The notes under the pieces are model-generated. The model was not told the DNA's origin and did no database searches. It saw nothing but the letters and a program-made list of their open reading frames with translations. A stretch of 64,000 nt of DNA from Emydura subglobosa (Eukaryota; Chordata; Testudines; Chelidae), in contig ML679961.1 in the NCBI GenBank assembly GCA_007922225.1, forward strand, positions 10,557,930 through 10,621,929, in the 5' to 3' direction. This document shows, one piece after another, positions 25,105 through 36,700 of this stretch; positions within the stretch are counted from its first letter, which is position 1, and each line of letters opens with the position of its first letter. A program made the position numbers and the translations under genes.

Positions 25105-25235
25105 ACATACAAAGTAGGGCGTTGGAGGCTCTGGTCAAGTGATTTTATTTTTAATAATAGTGGAGCGTGAGTTGGAGCTGAGGTCTCTACCTCTCTCAGG
25201 GAGATTTGCTGAGAAAGCGCCTCTCTGGCAACTTT
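25105..25235 (-). other. OTX2: Candidate first noncoding exon of OTX2
   Basis: On the minus strand this region follows the CCAAT box and reads AGAGAGGCGCTTTCTCAGCA, then CAACTCACGCTCCACTATTA. Possible donors are GAG|GTAGAG (GT at 25,190-25,189) and TTT|GTATGT (GT at 25,110-25,109), neither of them strong. The layout (promoter, short first exon, short intron of 130-210 bp, 92-bp second exon) is inferred, so the boundaries are approximate. Confidence 0.35.
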
Positions 25236-25300
25236 TTGACGCAAACTCTCCAACCAATCGCAGGGAGAGAATGATTGACACATCTAAGCCAGAGGGAAAA
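25236..25300 (-). promoter_or_regulatory. OTX2: Likely OTX2 proximal promoter, CCAAT box
   Basis: An inverted CCAAT box (GATTGGTTGG on the minus strand, core at 25,258-25,254) lies just upstream of the presumed first exon. A TGATTGACA-like element is near 25,270-25,280. No TATA box is evident at the expected spacing. This fits a TATA-less developmental promoter. The assignment depends on the exon model above. Confidence 0.4.
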
Positions 25301-28300
25301 TAATAAAAACACACAACAGGGGGAGGAAAACAGGCCACTGCTGAGCCGGGGGGACAGTCAGGCAACAAATAACAGCCACCGAAATGACACAAGAATATAC
25401 ATAAAAGAAACTCTGCGCTCTTTAAAAATATACAGCATGGGCTGGCGCATATGAACTAATTGTACAATTAACATGATGGACAGCAAAGCCCCCCTCCCCC
25501 CCCGGCGGGGGGGCCCAGAGAACGCACAAAAATGGGGATAATCAAACATAGGAGAAAACATGATGGGAAAGAAAAAAGGGGGAAATATGGGGAAGACAAA
25601 GCAAAAGTTGCCAAGAAGCGATGGGATTAAAAGCAAAAAGCATGTCACAGACGGAAGCTTAAAAACAAGACTCTGAGATGTCAAAGAAAGTGAAACTAAG
25701 CCAGGGGAAGAGAGAATAAAGCGGGAGGACAAACTCTCTCGAAAGCTGACAAAGGGGCTGGTGCCCTACCTTCCCCACCAACCCACGGAGGTTTAGCAAA
25801 TAGGAACTAGTGGCAGGACGGAAGGAAAGCGGGTTCCCACTGCCTCTCCAGCGGATGGCTGCAAGGAGAGAGAACGCGGCGGGGCAGGGACAGCCAGCGC
25901 AAAGGGGTCCCGGTGTGTGTCCGGGTGTTTGTGTGTGTGTCAAAATGGGGGACTGGGGTGAGGTGGAGAGACTTTACCCTCCCAATAGGAGATGCAAATA
26001 TTTTAATACAAATAAAGTGTCTGCAGCAGGGGGGGGGGGGGGGGAATTGTGTCTGGTTCCTAGCGGCGAGCGAAATCCGGAGAAATTCAGAGCTGTCCAC
26101 TCTCCGGTGGCAGCATCAAGGGGGTATAAACGCCAGTCGAAGTGATTTCAGGTCCAAGCGGACTGTAATCTCCGGCTAACTTCTCCTCCCGGCGCGGAGA
26201 GCAGACACATTAACACACTTCAAACAGACGTTAAAAAAATCGCGGGGATCGGGAGACGAAAGAAAGAAAGAAAAAGAAAAAGAAAGAAAGAAAGAAAAAG
26301 AAACCCCAGCATCCCTGCCTGCTCTGGCACCAGGAGGAAAAATAAAATACAACCGGCTCGCTCGTTTTTTCCTGCGGTGACCTATGTTAATGAAGCTCTA
26401 GTAATTAGTCCGTCTGGTTGTGGCTCTTTCTTATGCTGCGTGTGTGTAATCAAATGTGGCTGTCCTTGGCCTTCCAGCAATTAACGAATTATTTCAAGGC
26501 ATCCGAGCTAGCAATTTGCAGCACAGTTTCGAGAGCTTTATGTCTTTCGGGGTAGGGGAGTGGAGAGTGAAACCCGAAGTAAAACAGCAACAACGACCGT
26601 TGCCCGCCGTCCTCCGGTCCCTGTCCCTAGCTCTGCTTTTCTTTCACTCCCAGGGCGACTTTTTTTTGGAAAGTTCTGCTGGCCGGGGCGCAGCCCAGAC
26701 AACCCGGACCTGAAGTTGCAGCTACTTGCTGGGAACACGATCCCCTGGTTACCCAGGAGAATTACAGTCTAGAAAGAGGCACCATCCCTCTTTTTAGGAG
26801 TCCTGACGCATTTATTTTTAGGGGAGAGGGGAGTGAGTCCTGGCTCTTTGTAATTCCCCCCCTTCACTAGACAGAGATCTGCACATACAATACCTAGCTC
26901 TGAAATGATGTAAATATCCCAGTATAGACACAGCCGCCCCAGCTCTCAGACTTCCATTCAACACCGCAACAATAGTAAATACCGAGATTCAACCCTTTCC
27001 CCCCAACCTCCACCCCCATACTATTTCATAACCTTCGTCCACTTTGGAAGGAAGAATTACAAAGATCTTTCTTTCCCCTGTATCCTGCCTGGGCCAGAAG
27101 GAAATTTGACTGAGTCGAAATCAATGTTTTAGAAAGGGGGGCAGTAAAAGGGGGAATGGGTTATGTAGTTGGGGGTGAAATGGGGAGGCCTTGGAGAGGC
27201 AGTTAAATAAAACACAGAGTCCAAGAAACTAAATCAAAGCTGGGAGAGACGATCTGGAACTTCATTCTATTCCAAGCCAGAGGGCTTGTGGTAAATATCC
27301 AGTCTCGCATCAGCTCCTGAAACTGACCAGGCTTAGATCTTGTGTGAATAAGTGAGCTCCGTTTCCCGTAGATAGGGGACTGCATGAGGCAAGCCCCCAG
27401 CCCTTCCCTTTGGCCTCTAGTCTAATAACTTTGGAATAATCGCCCGGCCAATAAAACAAGTGGCAGAAATGGACGGTGTTACTTAAATAAACAAGGGTCT
27501 CTTTAAAATTCTCATCCACTTCAGATGTCTAAAGTAAGATTGTGATGATTTTGTCACGGTTTGGTAAATTTACCCCTTTAAGAGGCTTTCATAAATCCCA
27601 GAACACACCTTCAGCCAGATTTGAATATAGATTTAGGTTTTAAAACCCAGAAGCTGGGAACACCGCTTTATCAAAGAGAATTTCCCTTTAGCTTAGCAAT
27701 GTGCTGGAATGGCTCTTGCAAAGATTGGATCTGAAAGGGGGGGAAAAGGGGGCACTTTCTTTCTGGAGGAATTCTGCACAGACTTTGAAGCAGCTTCTGG
27801 CTTCAGTTTCCCTGCAGCTAATGGAAAAGTTGCACACAAAAAAAAAAAAAATTGTTCTCCATCTGTCAGAACTTGCCTTTTCATTTTTGAAAAAGCTTTT
27901 CCAATCTCCTCTTTTCAATGTGGAAACCATTTCAGACCAGGTGCAGCCCCAGAAACCCCGTCTAGCCCGGATAAAGTGATAGTGAGTGGACGCTGTGTGG
28001 AGAACTTTGTCCTCTGAGAACCAAAAATCTACTTCTGGGATGAAAAGAGCTCTCTCCCTTCTGATTTGCAGTAAGTTCTTCAACTTCCAATACCAATCGT
28101 GGTAAAAACCCATTCGGTTTCTCTCGCTGCGTCTCTGTATTGTCCAACCTCTGGCTTTCTCTCTCGATTTATTTGCGATTCCTTTGGTATTATTGTTCTA
28201 GGTGACTATTTTGCAAGCTTTATGTATTGCTGTTTGTGTTACCCGGCCGGCGGATGGCTCTGACCCGCTCGGTTTGTATCTGATGACAAAAAGGGTGTAT

Positions 28301-31300
28301 TCTCTGACAGTTAAGCAAGCCCCCCTAAAAAGAACCGATGTATGCTTTGCCATCTTTTCTATCGCTGATCGGATCCCGACAGCAGTGCGTGCTACTCCCT
28401 TAGCTTTTCCCCCAACGGATTTGTGTCTAGTTAAAATAGTCCACACTTCCCTTGGAGTTGATCTGCGGTTACCGACGCTTCTCCTGCCCCGAAAAAAACT
28501 TATTTTGGTGCGGGGGGAGGGGTGCGATTTTTACAGCCATTCACAAATATCCAGAGCCACTTTTTGAAACGTTCCCAGCCGTTTTTCAAGGCTGCAATGC
28601 TAAAGGGAGTTCACCTTTCCTCCCTCAGAGCTGACTACACAGCGCCTGGACTCCTCTGGGGTTTTTTTTATTAGTCGCCATCCTAACCTTGATTAAACCA
28701 ACTTTCATCATTTCCATGGGGGAGATGGTGGGGGAAGAAAGATGCAATCTGGCAACTGCCCGGTTTACAGCCAGACATTTCCTAAAAGGGATCCACTGAG
28801 CGGGAGAAGGGGGAACCACATCCGAGGCAGGGCTGGAAATGAATTATTATCCCAAACGGAAAAAAGCTCCCTAAAAATCGAGACAAACATTCGAGGTGCA
28901 AACGTGAGAGTGAGAAAAGCAGATCTGGTGTGGTGCTGGAGGGGGGCTGCGAGACAGGCGAAGAGGCGAAAAAGAGATGGGTGTGTGGAAATGTTCTGGG
29001 CATCTCAGGGGGACGCGCGGGCTGTGTGGGAGCCGACGGGGCAGGTGTGTGTGGATGGGAGGCGGTAACTATCAGTTCCCATCATTTTCCTCTCCTGGCT
29101 CGGGTGGAGCAGCGAGCTCTGGGCAGCCGTCAGGTTATAGCTTCCAGTCCTGATATTACAATGACGAGCTGGCAAACTTCATAGACGACCTGGGGGAAGG
29201 AAACCAGAAGAAAGGGATTGCGAGAAAGAAGAAAAGAAATCCGCAGTGAACATGTAAACGAGTCTTTCGTTTGTAACCTTTTACAACCTTCATTTCCCGC
29301 ACACGACAAACTTTTTTTTTTTTTTTTTTTTTCCAATTGAGACTCGCCCAGAACTTTTTTCTTGCCTTTGGTTTCCTTTGGACTTTTAATTACAGCCCAT
29401 CCGTCGCCGCCACCTATATAAGAATCGATATAAAGTAATCCGTGGAGATGGGATAAGGTTTTAATCGAAAATCTTCTGTGCCATTCTTTGCAGATCTTTT
29501 TTAGCCGCTGGCTGGTGGAGAAACAAATGTGCATTTAAAAGAGCAAAACAAAACACCACACAGACACAGCCACACAATGCAGAAAACTTGCAAAAGATTT
29601 AAAAAAGCAACTGTTGTGACTCTGGGCATGAGAAAGAAACTCGCATGTCACCTTTTTTCTTTCCCTCATTTCCATCTATTAGTGCAGGATGGTTTTGACA
29701 CATTCATCTCGAAACAAATCTTGACAAATCTATCAGTGTTTTCATTTTTAATCGCATGCTGGAAATATTATTTCACCTGCAAAAGAAAGGGGCGGATTTG
29801 CCTGTGTGTGTGTTGCCAAAGATCAAAAAGTATAACACTCTCAGGAAATCTTCTAAGAAACGAAATCCTTTAATTTGCCGCAGATGAAGGCAGGAATATC
29901 ACTTTTTTTTTTAACCGGTTTTTTTGTTTGCTTTTGTTTTTCGTTAAATTCTGTACAATTTTGCTCGCTTCTTTCGTTTCAGGAAATATTGATGGGCAAA
30001 TGGCAAAAATAGCACTAGGTATTTTGCTCAGAGGAGCGATGGGGGGAGGCCAGCATTTTAAACCATACACCCCACTTCCATTTGTTTGGTTATTTTCAAT
30101 TCATTGTCAGGCTATTCCGGCTGCCCTGCGTTTCTGCAGGATTAAACTGTGTTAGTTGGTCCCCAAAAGCTGCACATTTCCCTCTAAGTGCAAATACGTT
30201 TGGAAGCAGCAGCCTCAGGTTGGAAGTTAGCAAACTGGACCGAGTAAAAAGTTTACCCGCGTAATTGCAGCTGAGAGTCGACCACGGTGGTTTTAATCAT
30301 TATTTTCCATCTGATAAGTGCGTTTTAAAGAACGGCCTCTGCATGTTTTTTTAATCTGAAGGAAGCGAGCCAGGCCATATTTGCGACCCAAGCTGGAGTC
30401 TTATCTGTATGAAATTTCAATTTATTTAAAAGCCTGGTATTTAATACATGACATGGGCCACATTTAGTTTAGTCAACCCCCCTCCCTTCGGTTGTACTTT
30501 CTCCGTAATCGTGCCGAAGGATTTCCCCATTATTTAGTGGGGGAAAGTGAAAATATAATGCATCTTCATTAGGAAAATTGACTGCTGTGCTCCAGACAGT
30601 TCTTAATTGAAAAGGCAACCTGTTTTAATGGGGTGGGTGAGAAGATTACATACTTTATCCAAACACAAAGACAATTAATAATGAGGACCAGCCTGCTGCC
30701 ATTAAGTCTAATGCAGCTGAAGCAATGTCAATCTAAGCGCTCATACCTGGGACAAACAGTGAAACGCGCCCCGCGTCCACATCTGCCCTTCTTTAGGCAC
30801 AGGTTAATTTCACCCTAGGTCTGGCCCCCTTATTTTTGGTCCAGTGATAAACTGCCAAGAGCATAAACGAGGCGTTGCCCCCCCCGCCCCCCCCGCTCTT
30901 CGCTGAGTTTTGAATGGAAGCATCAAACCAGCAAGTTGTCCAAACAAAATTCGTCTCCTGACATATTTTAAAGGGACTTTAATTGAGGGGAGCTGCATAA
31001 TTCAGGGTATTTAATATCCCAACAATGCCGGGTGGTGGTAGCCTTTAATCTGCCGCTCCCAAACGGATCTGAGGCCCAAACCCCCAGATAAATCGTTTCT
31101 CCAACGTCCAGCCTCTATAACTCTCAGCTTTCATCTAAACGACGCCGGTTTCATGCATTTGTTTGGTTTCTTTTCTAACCAAAACTCATAATGACGAGGA
31201 ACGTTCATTCAATAGTTGTGCTGAAAGCTACATTTATGCAGTTTATTTGGGGGGGAGGGGTTTGTTGTTGTTTTTTTTTTTTAAATCAGGCTTTTATTTT

Positions 31301-31559
31301 AGGGTCAAAAGAGCCGTGATTCCAGTGTGAAATGTCTGACTAGAGACAGGTTGAAAAATACATTTCGAGGATCTGGCTTTCACGAAGGTAAAGTCCAGAT
31401 CAACGCAGCTCCAACTCCTGCCTTTGGCAGGGCCGTTGGTTTATGAATGACAAATAAAATAAATCAGCCGGCAGGTATCAGTCCCGTCCCCCCCGCCCCA
31501 ATACTGATGTGCAGCAAACACACTTTGTTGCTGAATTCCGAGTGTCTCTCCTGCATTTT
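25301..31559. other. Upstream noncoding DNA, repeat-poor, probable regulatory domain
   Basis: No protein gene is recognisable. Simple repeats are a (GAAA)n tract at 26,266-26,303, a poly-T at 29,311-29,332 and short A/T/C/G runs. Motifs include a perfect octamer ATGCAAAT (25,992-25,999), TAATCC/GGATTA sites at 29,436-29,441 and 30,139-30,144, and a TATATAAG at 29,415-29,422. In other vertebrates a divergent noncoding RNA (OTX2 antisense) starts in this interval. No exon of it can be proven here. Confidence 0.5.
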
Positions 31560-32616
31560 AACTCCCCCTTTCCCAACGTGACCCATCCCCGCCGAAGACG
31601 ATGTGCACAGAAGTTTTCTGTAGGTCTTTGAACCCCACAAGCCAGCCGGGGCAGAGGAAGGAGAGGAACACCCCGGCTTTTTACACCGGCCCCGCTTTCT
31701 TGGACCCGCGGCCGCCGGGGATTGAGCTCCGAATTGCTTTTCTTCTGCTTTTGGTTCCGTTCATTGCGCGCAGTTCGGTTTACACCGCGGAAGTTAAGGA
31801 GCCGATCGACACCGGCGCAGCTCAGCCCGTGGGCCCGTTTCACGCCCGCCCAGCGAGTGAGCGAGGCGGGGGGTGTGTGTGTGGGGTGTGTGTGTGTGTG
31901 GGGGGGGGGTGAGTGGCCAGACCATGGCGAAGCTTTGTCTTAGGATCTTTGTAGCCAGGCTCCAACACCATCCAACCCCCCCCCCCCCCGCCCCGACCGC
32001 CGGCAGGGCGGTAACCAGCGCGGTGGGGTCCCCCGGGACCCTTCTCCCACTGCCCCCCGGGACTCTTCTCCCACTGCCCCCCCGGGAGCGAGCCCTGGCT
32101 GCCCGCCGCGGGGTTCGCAGGGCTCCCGGCCGGCCTGGGCCGGGCAGGGAGCGGGGAGCGGGCGCCCCCCGGACGTGGGGAGCGGAGCGGAGCGGCTCAG
32201 CCGAGGGCACCGCCGGGGGTGGCCCAGGAGCGGGATTTGCCCACCCCCGCCCTTGGAGCTCTAGCCCGGCTCCCCGCTGGTTCGGGGGTGGCGGGGGAAG
32301 GGCTCCCCAGGCTGGGCCCCGGCCCCGGCTGCTGGCCGCGCTCCCGGCCCTTCCCCGGCCTCCTTCCAGCTACTCGGCTGCCCGGAGCGGTTATCCCCCC
32401 CCCTGGCGGGGCGGCGGCTGCGCCCGGCCCGCAGGTCGCCAGCTACGGGCTCAGCCCTCCCGGCGCGCCCGCCCCGCTCCTGCCCCCAGCGGGCGCCGAG
32501 CCCCCGCCAGAGACAGCTGCCAGGGCGGCTCCCGCTGGGCCCGCGGGCTGCCAGGTCCCGGGGGCTGGGGGTGGGGGGGCGGAGAAGGGACCAAGCAGCG
32601 CCTGGACACCTCCCGC
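31560..32616. promoter_or_regulatory. CpG island upstream of OTX2
   Basis: About 1 kb of very GC-rich, CpG-dense DNA includes GGAGCGGAGCGGAGCGGC. It starts about 6.3 kb upstream of the presumed OTX2 promoter. Long plus-strand frames here merge into the CAGA minisatellite and look like composition artefacts. The block could be an alternative OTX2 promoter or the start of a divergent noncoding transcript; the sequence does not say which. Confidence 0.5.
32029..32085 (+). repeat. Short tandem duplication, 2 x about 24 bp
   Basis: CCGGGACCCTTCTCCCACTG is followed directly by a near-identical copy, CCGGGACTCTTCTCCCACTG. Confidence 0.85.
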
Positions 32617-33035
32617 CCTCGGACAGAGAGTCAGACAGACGGACAGCCAGAGGCCAGCTAGCTCCGGCCCTCAGAGACAGACAGACAGAGGCCAGCCAGC
32701 TCCCGCCCTTAGACAGAGAGAGAGACAGACACAGAGTGCCCAGCCAGCTCTGCCCTCAGACAGACAGACAGACACAGTGCCCAGCCAGCTCTGCCCTCAG
32801 ACAGACAGAAAGACAGATCCCANNNNNNNNNNCTTCTGCCTCAGACAGACAGACAGACACAGAGTGCCCAGCCAGCTCCCACAAGCTGGCAGACAGGCAG
32901 GCAAGTTGCACCCCCCCACCACAAGGCAGTGCCCCACCCTTTCCCTCCCAGAGACAGACAGGGATGTGATACTCTACTGCCCTGAGAGACAGAAGAGTGT
33001 TCCCCGGCGCCCTCCAAGGGACAGACAGACAGACC
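32617..33035 (+). repeat. CAGACAGA minisatellite with repeating CCAGCCAGCTC units
   Basis: (CAGA)n runs alternate with GTGCCCAGCCAGCTCTGCCC or CCAGCTCC-type blocks, giving a unit of roughly 45-60 bp over about 420 bases. It contains an assembly gap, so the true copy number is unknown. Long frames through it are repeat translation. Confidence 0.85.
32823..32832. other. Assembly gap, ten Ns
   Basis: Ten unknown bases lie inside the CAGACAGA minisatellite. Any distance measured across this point is unreliable. Confidence 0.99.
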
Positions 33036-33059
33036 ACAGTGGGGCCCAACCTGCCTGCG

Positions 33060-34740
33060 ACTCGAGATGCTCACACAATGTGAATGTTAAATAACGATAA
33101 AGTGCCAGCTGCTTCTCTCCCTCAGATGAACAGACAAACAAGCTCTGGCCTGTTGGCTTGGAGGTTTTTTCTCCCTCTTCACTCTCCTGTAGCATCTCAC
33201 CTCCCAAAGCACCCTGATTCCTTCAGGGCCTTTTCCCCACCCACCACTGCCACGCTCCTCGTTCCCGAGCGGATCTGTTCTGTAATCAATGCCCTTGGGA
33301 TTTAAGTAAGGGAGAGTATAACTCCCTGTTCTCTGCTAACACCAGGGGGACAGCTTTCCCTCCTCTTCCTCCCCTTAGCTTGGGGGGGTGCTGCTCCCCC
33401 TCTTCCTTGGTTGGTTAGGTGAGGCTTTACCTCCAGGCAGCACAATCTGAAGTGAGGCCTTTGTACGGTTGAACAGTTTCCGGGGCGTACAGCTTTTCTG
33501 CCAGTAGGGAGAGAGAGATCCCTGCCAGGGGTCCCCTGTCTATGTGTGCGTCTCTGAAGGAAGGTCTGCTCCTCTTGGGGGGAAAGATATAAATAAGACA
33601 GATTAGTTATATTTCATGAAAAATCACTATCTTCTGAAATATCCTTACACCTAAAATGGCTGGAAATTGCATCAGGCATTTCAAACTTTCTGTGGAAGGA
33701 TCCCTGGATTTCTACTGTTAGCTGTTTTTACATCAAGAGTCAAGGATGAATACTGGGATGGGAAGAACCTTGTCTTGTTCCCATTTTCTTTTCTTGGCTG
33801 TGTCCCGTCACCACAAGACGATGCAGACACCACATAAGGTGGAGACATAGTCTGACCTGCTTTAACCATTGCCACTCACACCCGGCTCTGCGGGTTGATG
33901 CAGGACAGAACCCTCCGAAAAGATTTCTAATTCTATAGCAGAAATGCAGTCGCCCATAGGTAGCAGAAAATTCCAAACATCTCTCTTCCTGTAACAATTC
34001 ATTGTGACAATTTTGTAGTGCCTGTGGCCGAGATTTTCTAAAGTGATTAATGATTTTGACTACCCCAAGTTATGGGCACTCCACCTGAGAAAACGTAAAG
34101 GGATCTACATTTCAGAAAGTGCAGAGACCCCAACTTCTGAAATTGAAGCCCCTTTAAGCCTTCAAGCCCCCTCAATCTAAGCAGCCAACAACGGAAGAAC
34201 CCAATATCACTAGTCACTTTTGAAAACTGTGGCCATATGCGACTGGCCTCAGATATCTTCAGTGTCCCAGGCTGAGTGCATGGGTCACAAAAATAATACA
34301 TCCTCTGGGACTCTCAATTCTCTGCTTCTCGAAACTTCTTGACTTGCCTGTGTCATGCATCTTTCCCTCTTGCTGCTTTTGAGTAAAAAGACATTTGAAA
34401 TGTAATATGCCCTGACACCACCTCGGTCAGTAGCATCACTTTGGTAAAACACATAGGAAAGCAGAAACTTTGGCCATATCTTGCCCTTTGTAAGATCCAT
34501 GCATTTTAACCTGAACATAACTGTTCATGGCCAGGTCAGCGATGCTCATATTGTACTCTGTTGTTTGATTTATACACCCCTGTGTTTGAGGCTCAGGCTT
34601 CAGTTAGGTTTCCATATCTGCACTTTTACTGCATGCCCTCATTGTTCAATCCATACATACGATATGCACATACTGTATATGTCTATGTTTTTATATCTGC
34701 TATGAGCAATCCAGAATGCATTTCTTAGTCATTTCTTTAC
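33060..34740. other. Intergenic DNA without recognisable gene
   Basis: No gene is seen. The segment 34,040-34,240 (AATCTAAGCAGCC and ATATCACTAGTCACTTTTGA) resembles an old dispersed sauropsid repeat, but I cannot name it. Confidence 0.4.
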
Positions 34741-34748
34741 TGGCCACA

Positions 34749-34872
34749 ATATGGACTCTCAGAGAGATTGTACTCACAATGTTTTACTGAAATGGCAGCT
34801 TCAAATAGTTTATTCAATATATTCATTGTCAAGAAATGCAAAATATAGAATAGATGCAACCTCCCCTCCCCC
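34749..34872 (-). repeat. Left arm of a long-range inverted repeat
   Basis: Bases 34,825-34,859 (35 bp) are the exact reverse complement of 36,645-36,679. Similarity continues inward for about 10 more bases. Outward, after a 54-bp block bounded by ATTGT, it resumes as ACTCTCAGAGAGATTGT, which pairs with the segment just outside the right arm. Confidence 0.85.
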
Positions 34873-35055
34873 AATATTCTAGTTATGGCAATCACAACAT
34901 AAACATAGGCCAGGAATACAACACAGGCAGTACGTGTTACACTGCAACACATTTTATATAAACAATTTCCATTTTGTTGCGCTCCCTCAAACTTGTTGAG
35001 AAACAGTTTAATAAAAAGAAGACAATTTAAACTTCTATACATAATTGCTATAGTT

Positions 35056-35109
35056 AGATTAATTATTATATGAAGATTATTGAGATTAATTATTATATGA
35101 AGATTATTG
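35056..35109 (+). repeat. Perfect 27-bp tandem duplication
   Basis: AGATTAATTATTATATGAAG plus ATTATTG occurs at 35,056-35,082 and again, identically, at 35,083-35,109. Confidence 0.9.
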
Positions 35110-35699
35110 CGCATTAAAAAAATGGAGCATGTTATCCATACCATTGCTCTACCTTTACTATTCATGAGAGTCTTCCAGTTTGAAATATACAAATTAATAA
35201 TGATAAAATACAAAGCTACTTAAAAATCAAAAACATTTTTGCATTTCATTAGGGTCTCACAAACAAGCCCATTTTCTTGGAAAAGGTTGCAATTTTTTCT
35301 TAGAAAGATGGGCCAATATCCGGCTTGCTTATAAGCAGAAGTATTTCTGAGCAAAATGAGTCCCATTTTTCTCAAGCAAAGATGGCTTTCACCTTGAAAC
35401 AAGATAATTGCCAAGTGTGCATGGTTTTGAGGCAAACAGGCTTATTTTCAAATGTCACCAAAAGGAAGAGGTGCAAAAGTACGCACCAAAGGAAAGAGCA
35501 CATGCTTGAATGCAAAATTCTGAACCGTGACATTTTCACACATCTCCACACTCAAGGCAGAAAAGGGAACTTATGAAAGTGAAGTCAAGGACTGGTCTGC
35601 TTTGTAAGGCGACTGATCTGGAAAAAAATACCCATGAGTGATTTGGTAATAGGGCATAGATTTTGTTATAGGTGAGAGAGCTACCTATCTAGTTATTTC

Positions 35700-35925
35700 T
35701 CTGGCCTGCATCCCTATAGTATCTGACATGTCACAAATGCTAATGAACTAATCCTCACAGTGCCCCTATGATCTAGGGATGCTTTATCCCTATTTTACAC
35801 ATAAGGAGCTGAGGCACTGCCCAAGGTCACACAGGAAGTCTGTGTGAGAGCCAGGAATTGAATCCAGACCTCCTGAAACTCAGTACACCGCCTTAAACAC
35901 AAGACCATCCTTCCTCCAGGCTCCC
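35700..35925 (-). repeat. MIR-like SINE, antisense
   Basis: The plus strand reads CCCTATTTTACACATAAGGA, then GCTGAGGCACTGCCCAAGGT, then CACACAGGAAGTC, then GAATCCAGACCTCCTGA. This is the reverse complement of a tRNA-derived core-SINE/MIR-like body. Family recognition by eye. Confidence 0.7.
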
Positions 35926-36294
35926 TTGTGTCTGCACTATTATCCCAAAGAAAAACTATTCACTTCAGCTCATTTCAGAGACCGAATTTTGTTTGCATAC
36001 CAAGGACCATACCTGTGTGAAAGATGAAACACCACTTACTTGGTTTGTGGACCCAGGGAGAAATGGGCAAATGGACAGCTCCACTTGATGTTCCAGAGTG
36101 CTCAATTTTGTCTCAGATTTATCTGAAAGAAGTGTAAAAACTCATGTGGCTACACATCTGAGGCAGTTCAACAGTGTAAATTATTCATTCCAAAGTCAAT
36201 TGCAAGAAACATTCCTAACGTGCTATTTTTTGCTCTCACTCCACTTATTACAGTTACTATTGATGTTAATGGGAGTGCTGCACCTAGGACAAGG

Positions 36295-36545
36295 GCAGTC
36301 TGATTATGTCTACACTGCACTATCAGCGTGAGACCCAGGCTTGTTGACTCAACATTTCTAAGCCTGCGCTGGAGCATCTACAGTGCATTGTAAACCTGGG
36401 TTTACAATCCCTGGACCCAGGTCTCACAGCCACGTTACCGTGTCCACACTGCACTACTCCAACCTTCTGACTCAAGTCTGTGGCTTGAGAGGTGTCTACA
36501 CTGCAAAATGACAGGGCTTAGACCTGGGTCACAGTGGGACTTGGT
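36295..36545. repeat. MITE-derived repeat cluster (hAT-like ends)
   Basis: The end-like motif GTCTACACTGCA occurs at 36,308, 36,442 (as GTCCACACTGCA) and 36,494. Between them ATTGTAAACC-TG-GGTTTACAAT forms a perfect 10-bp stem hairpin (36,387-36,408). GTGAGACCCAGG is inverted against CCCAGGTCTCAC. It resembles the palindromic MITEs common in turtles and is probably rearranged. Confidence 0.5.
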
Positions 36546-36632
36546 CTCTGATCCATCTCACTAGTAGGGTCCTAGGAGCCAGGTCCTGAGTGCTTGCTGA
36601 CCCGAGTCAGAATGACTTGTGAGTGGATGGAA

Positions 36633-36700
36633 ACAGAGGGGACTTTGCATCTATTCTATATTTTGCATTTCTTGACAATCTCTGTGAGAGTCAAACCTGA
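36633..36700 (+). repeat. Right arm of a long-range inverted repeat
   Basis: Bases 36,645-36,679 (TTGCATCTATTCTATATTTT and onward) are an exact inverted copy of 34,825-34,859. The following CTCTGTGAGAGTC pairs with the outer part of the left arm, without its 54-bp extra block. Confidence 0.85.

Noticed and set aside
24873..25283. Minus-strand open frame of 136 codons over the OTX2 promoter and 5' exons
   Set aside because: It crosses clear splice sites and the CCAAT box. It is better explained as the noncoding 5' end of OTX2.
32617..33035. CRISPR-like array of repeats and spacers
   Set aside because: The 'spacers' are themselves repeated and the genome is vertebrate. It is a minisatellite.
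32219..33094. Plus-strand open frame of 291 codons running through the CpG island and the CAGA repeat
   Set aside because: The second half is translation of the CAGACAGA minisatellite (RQTD repeats) across ten Ns, and the first half is low-complexity Pro/Ala/Gly.
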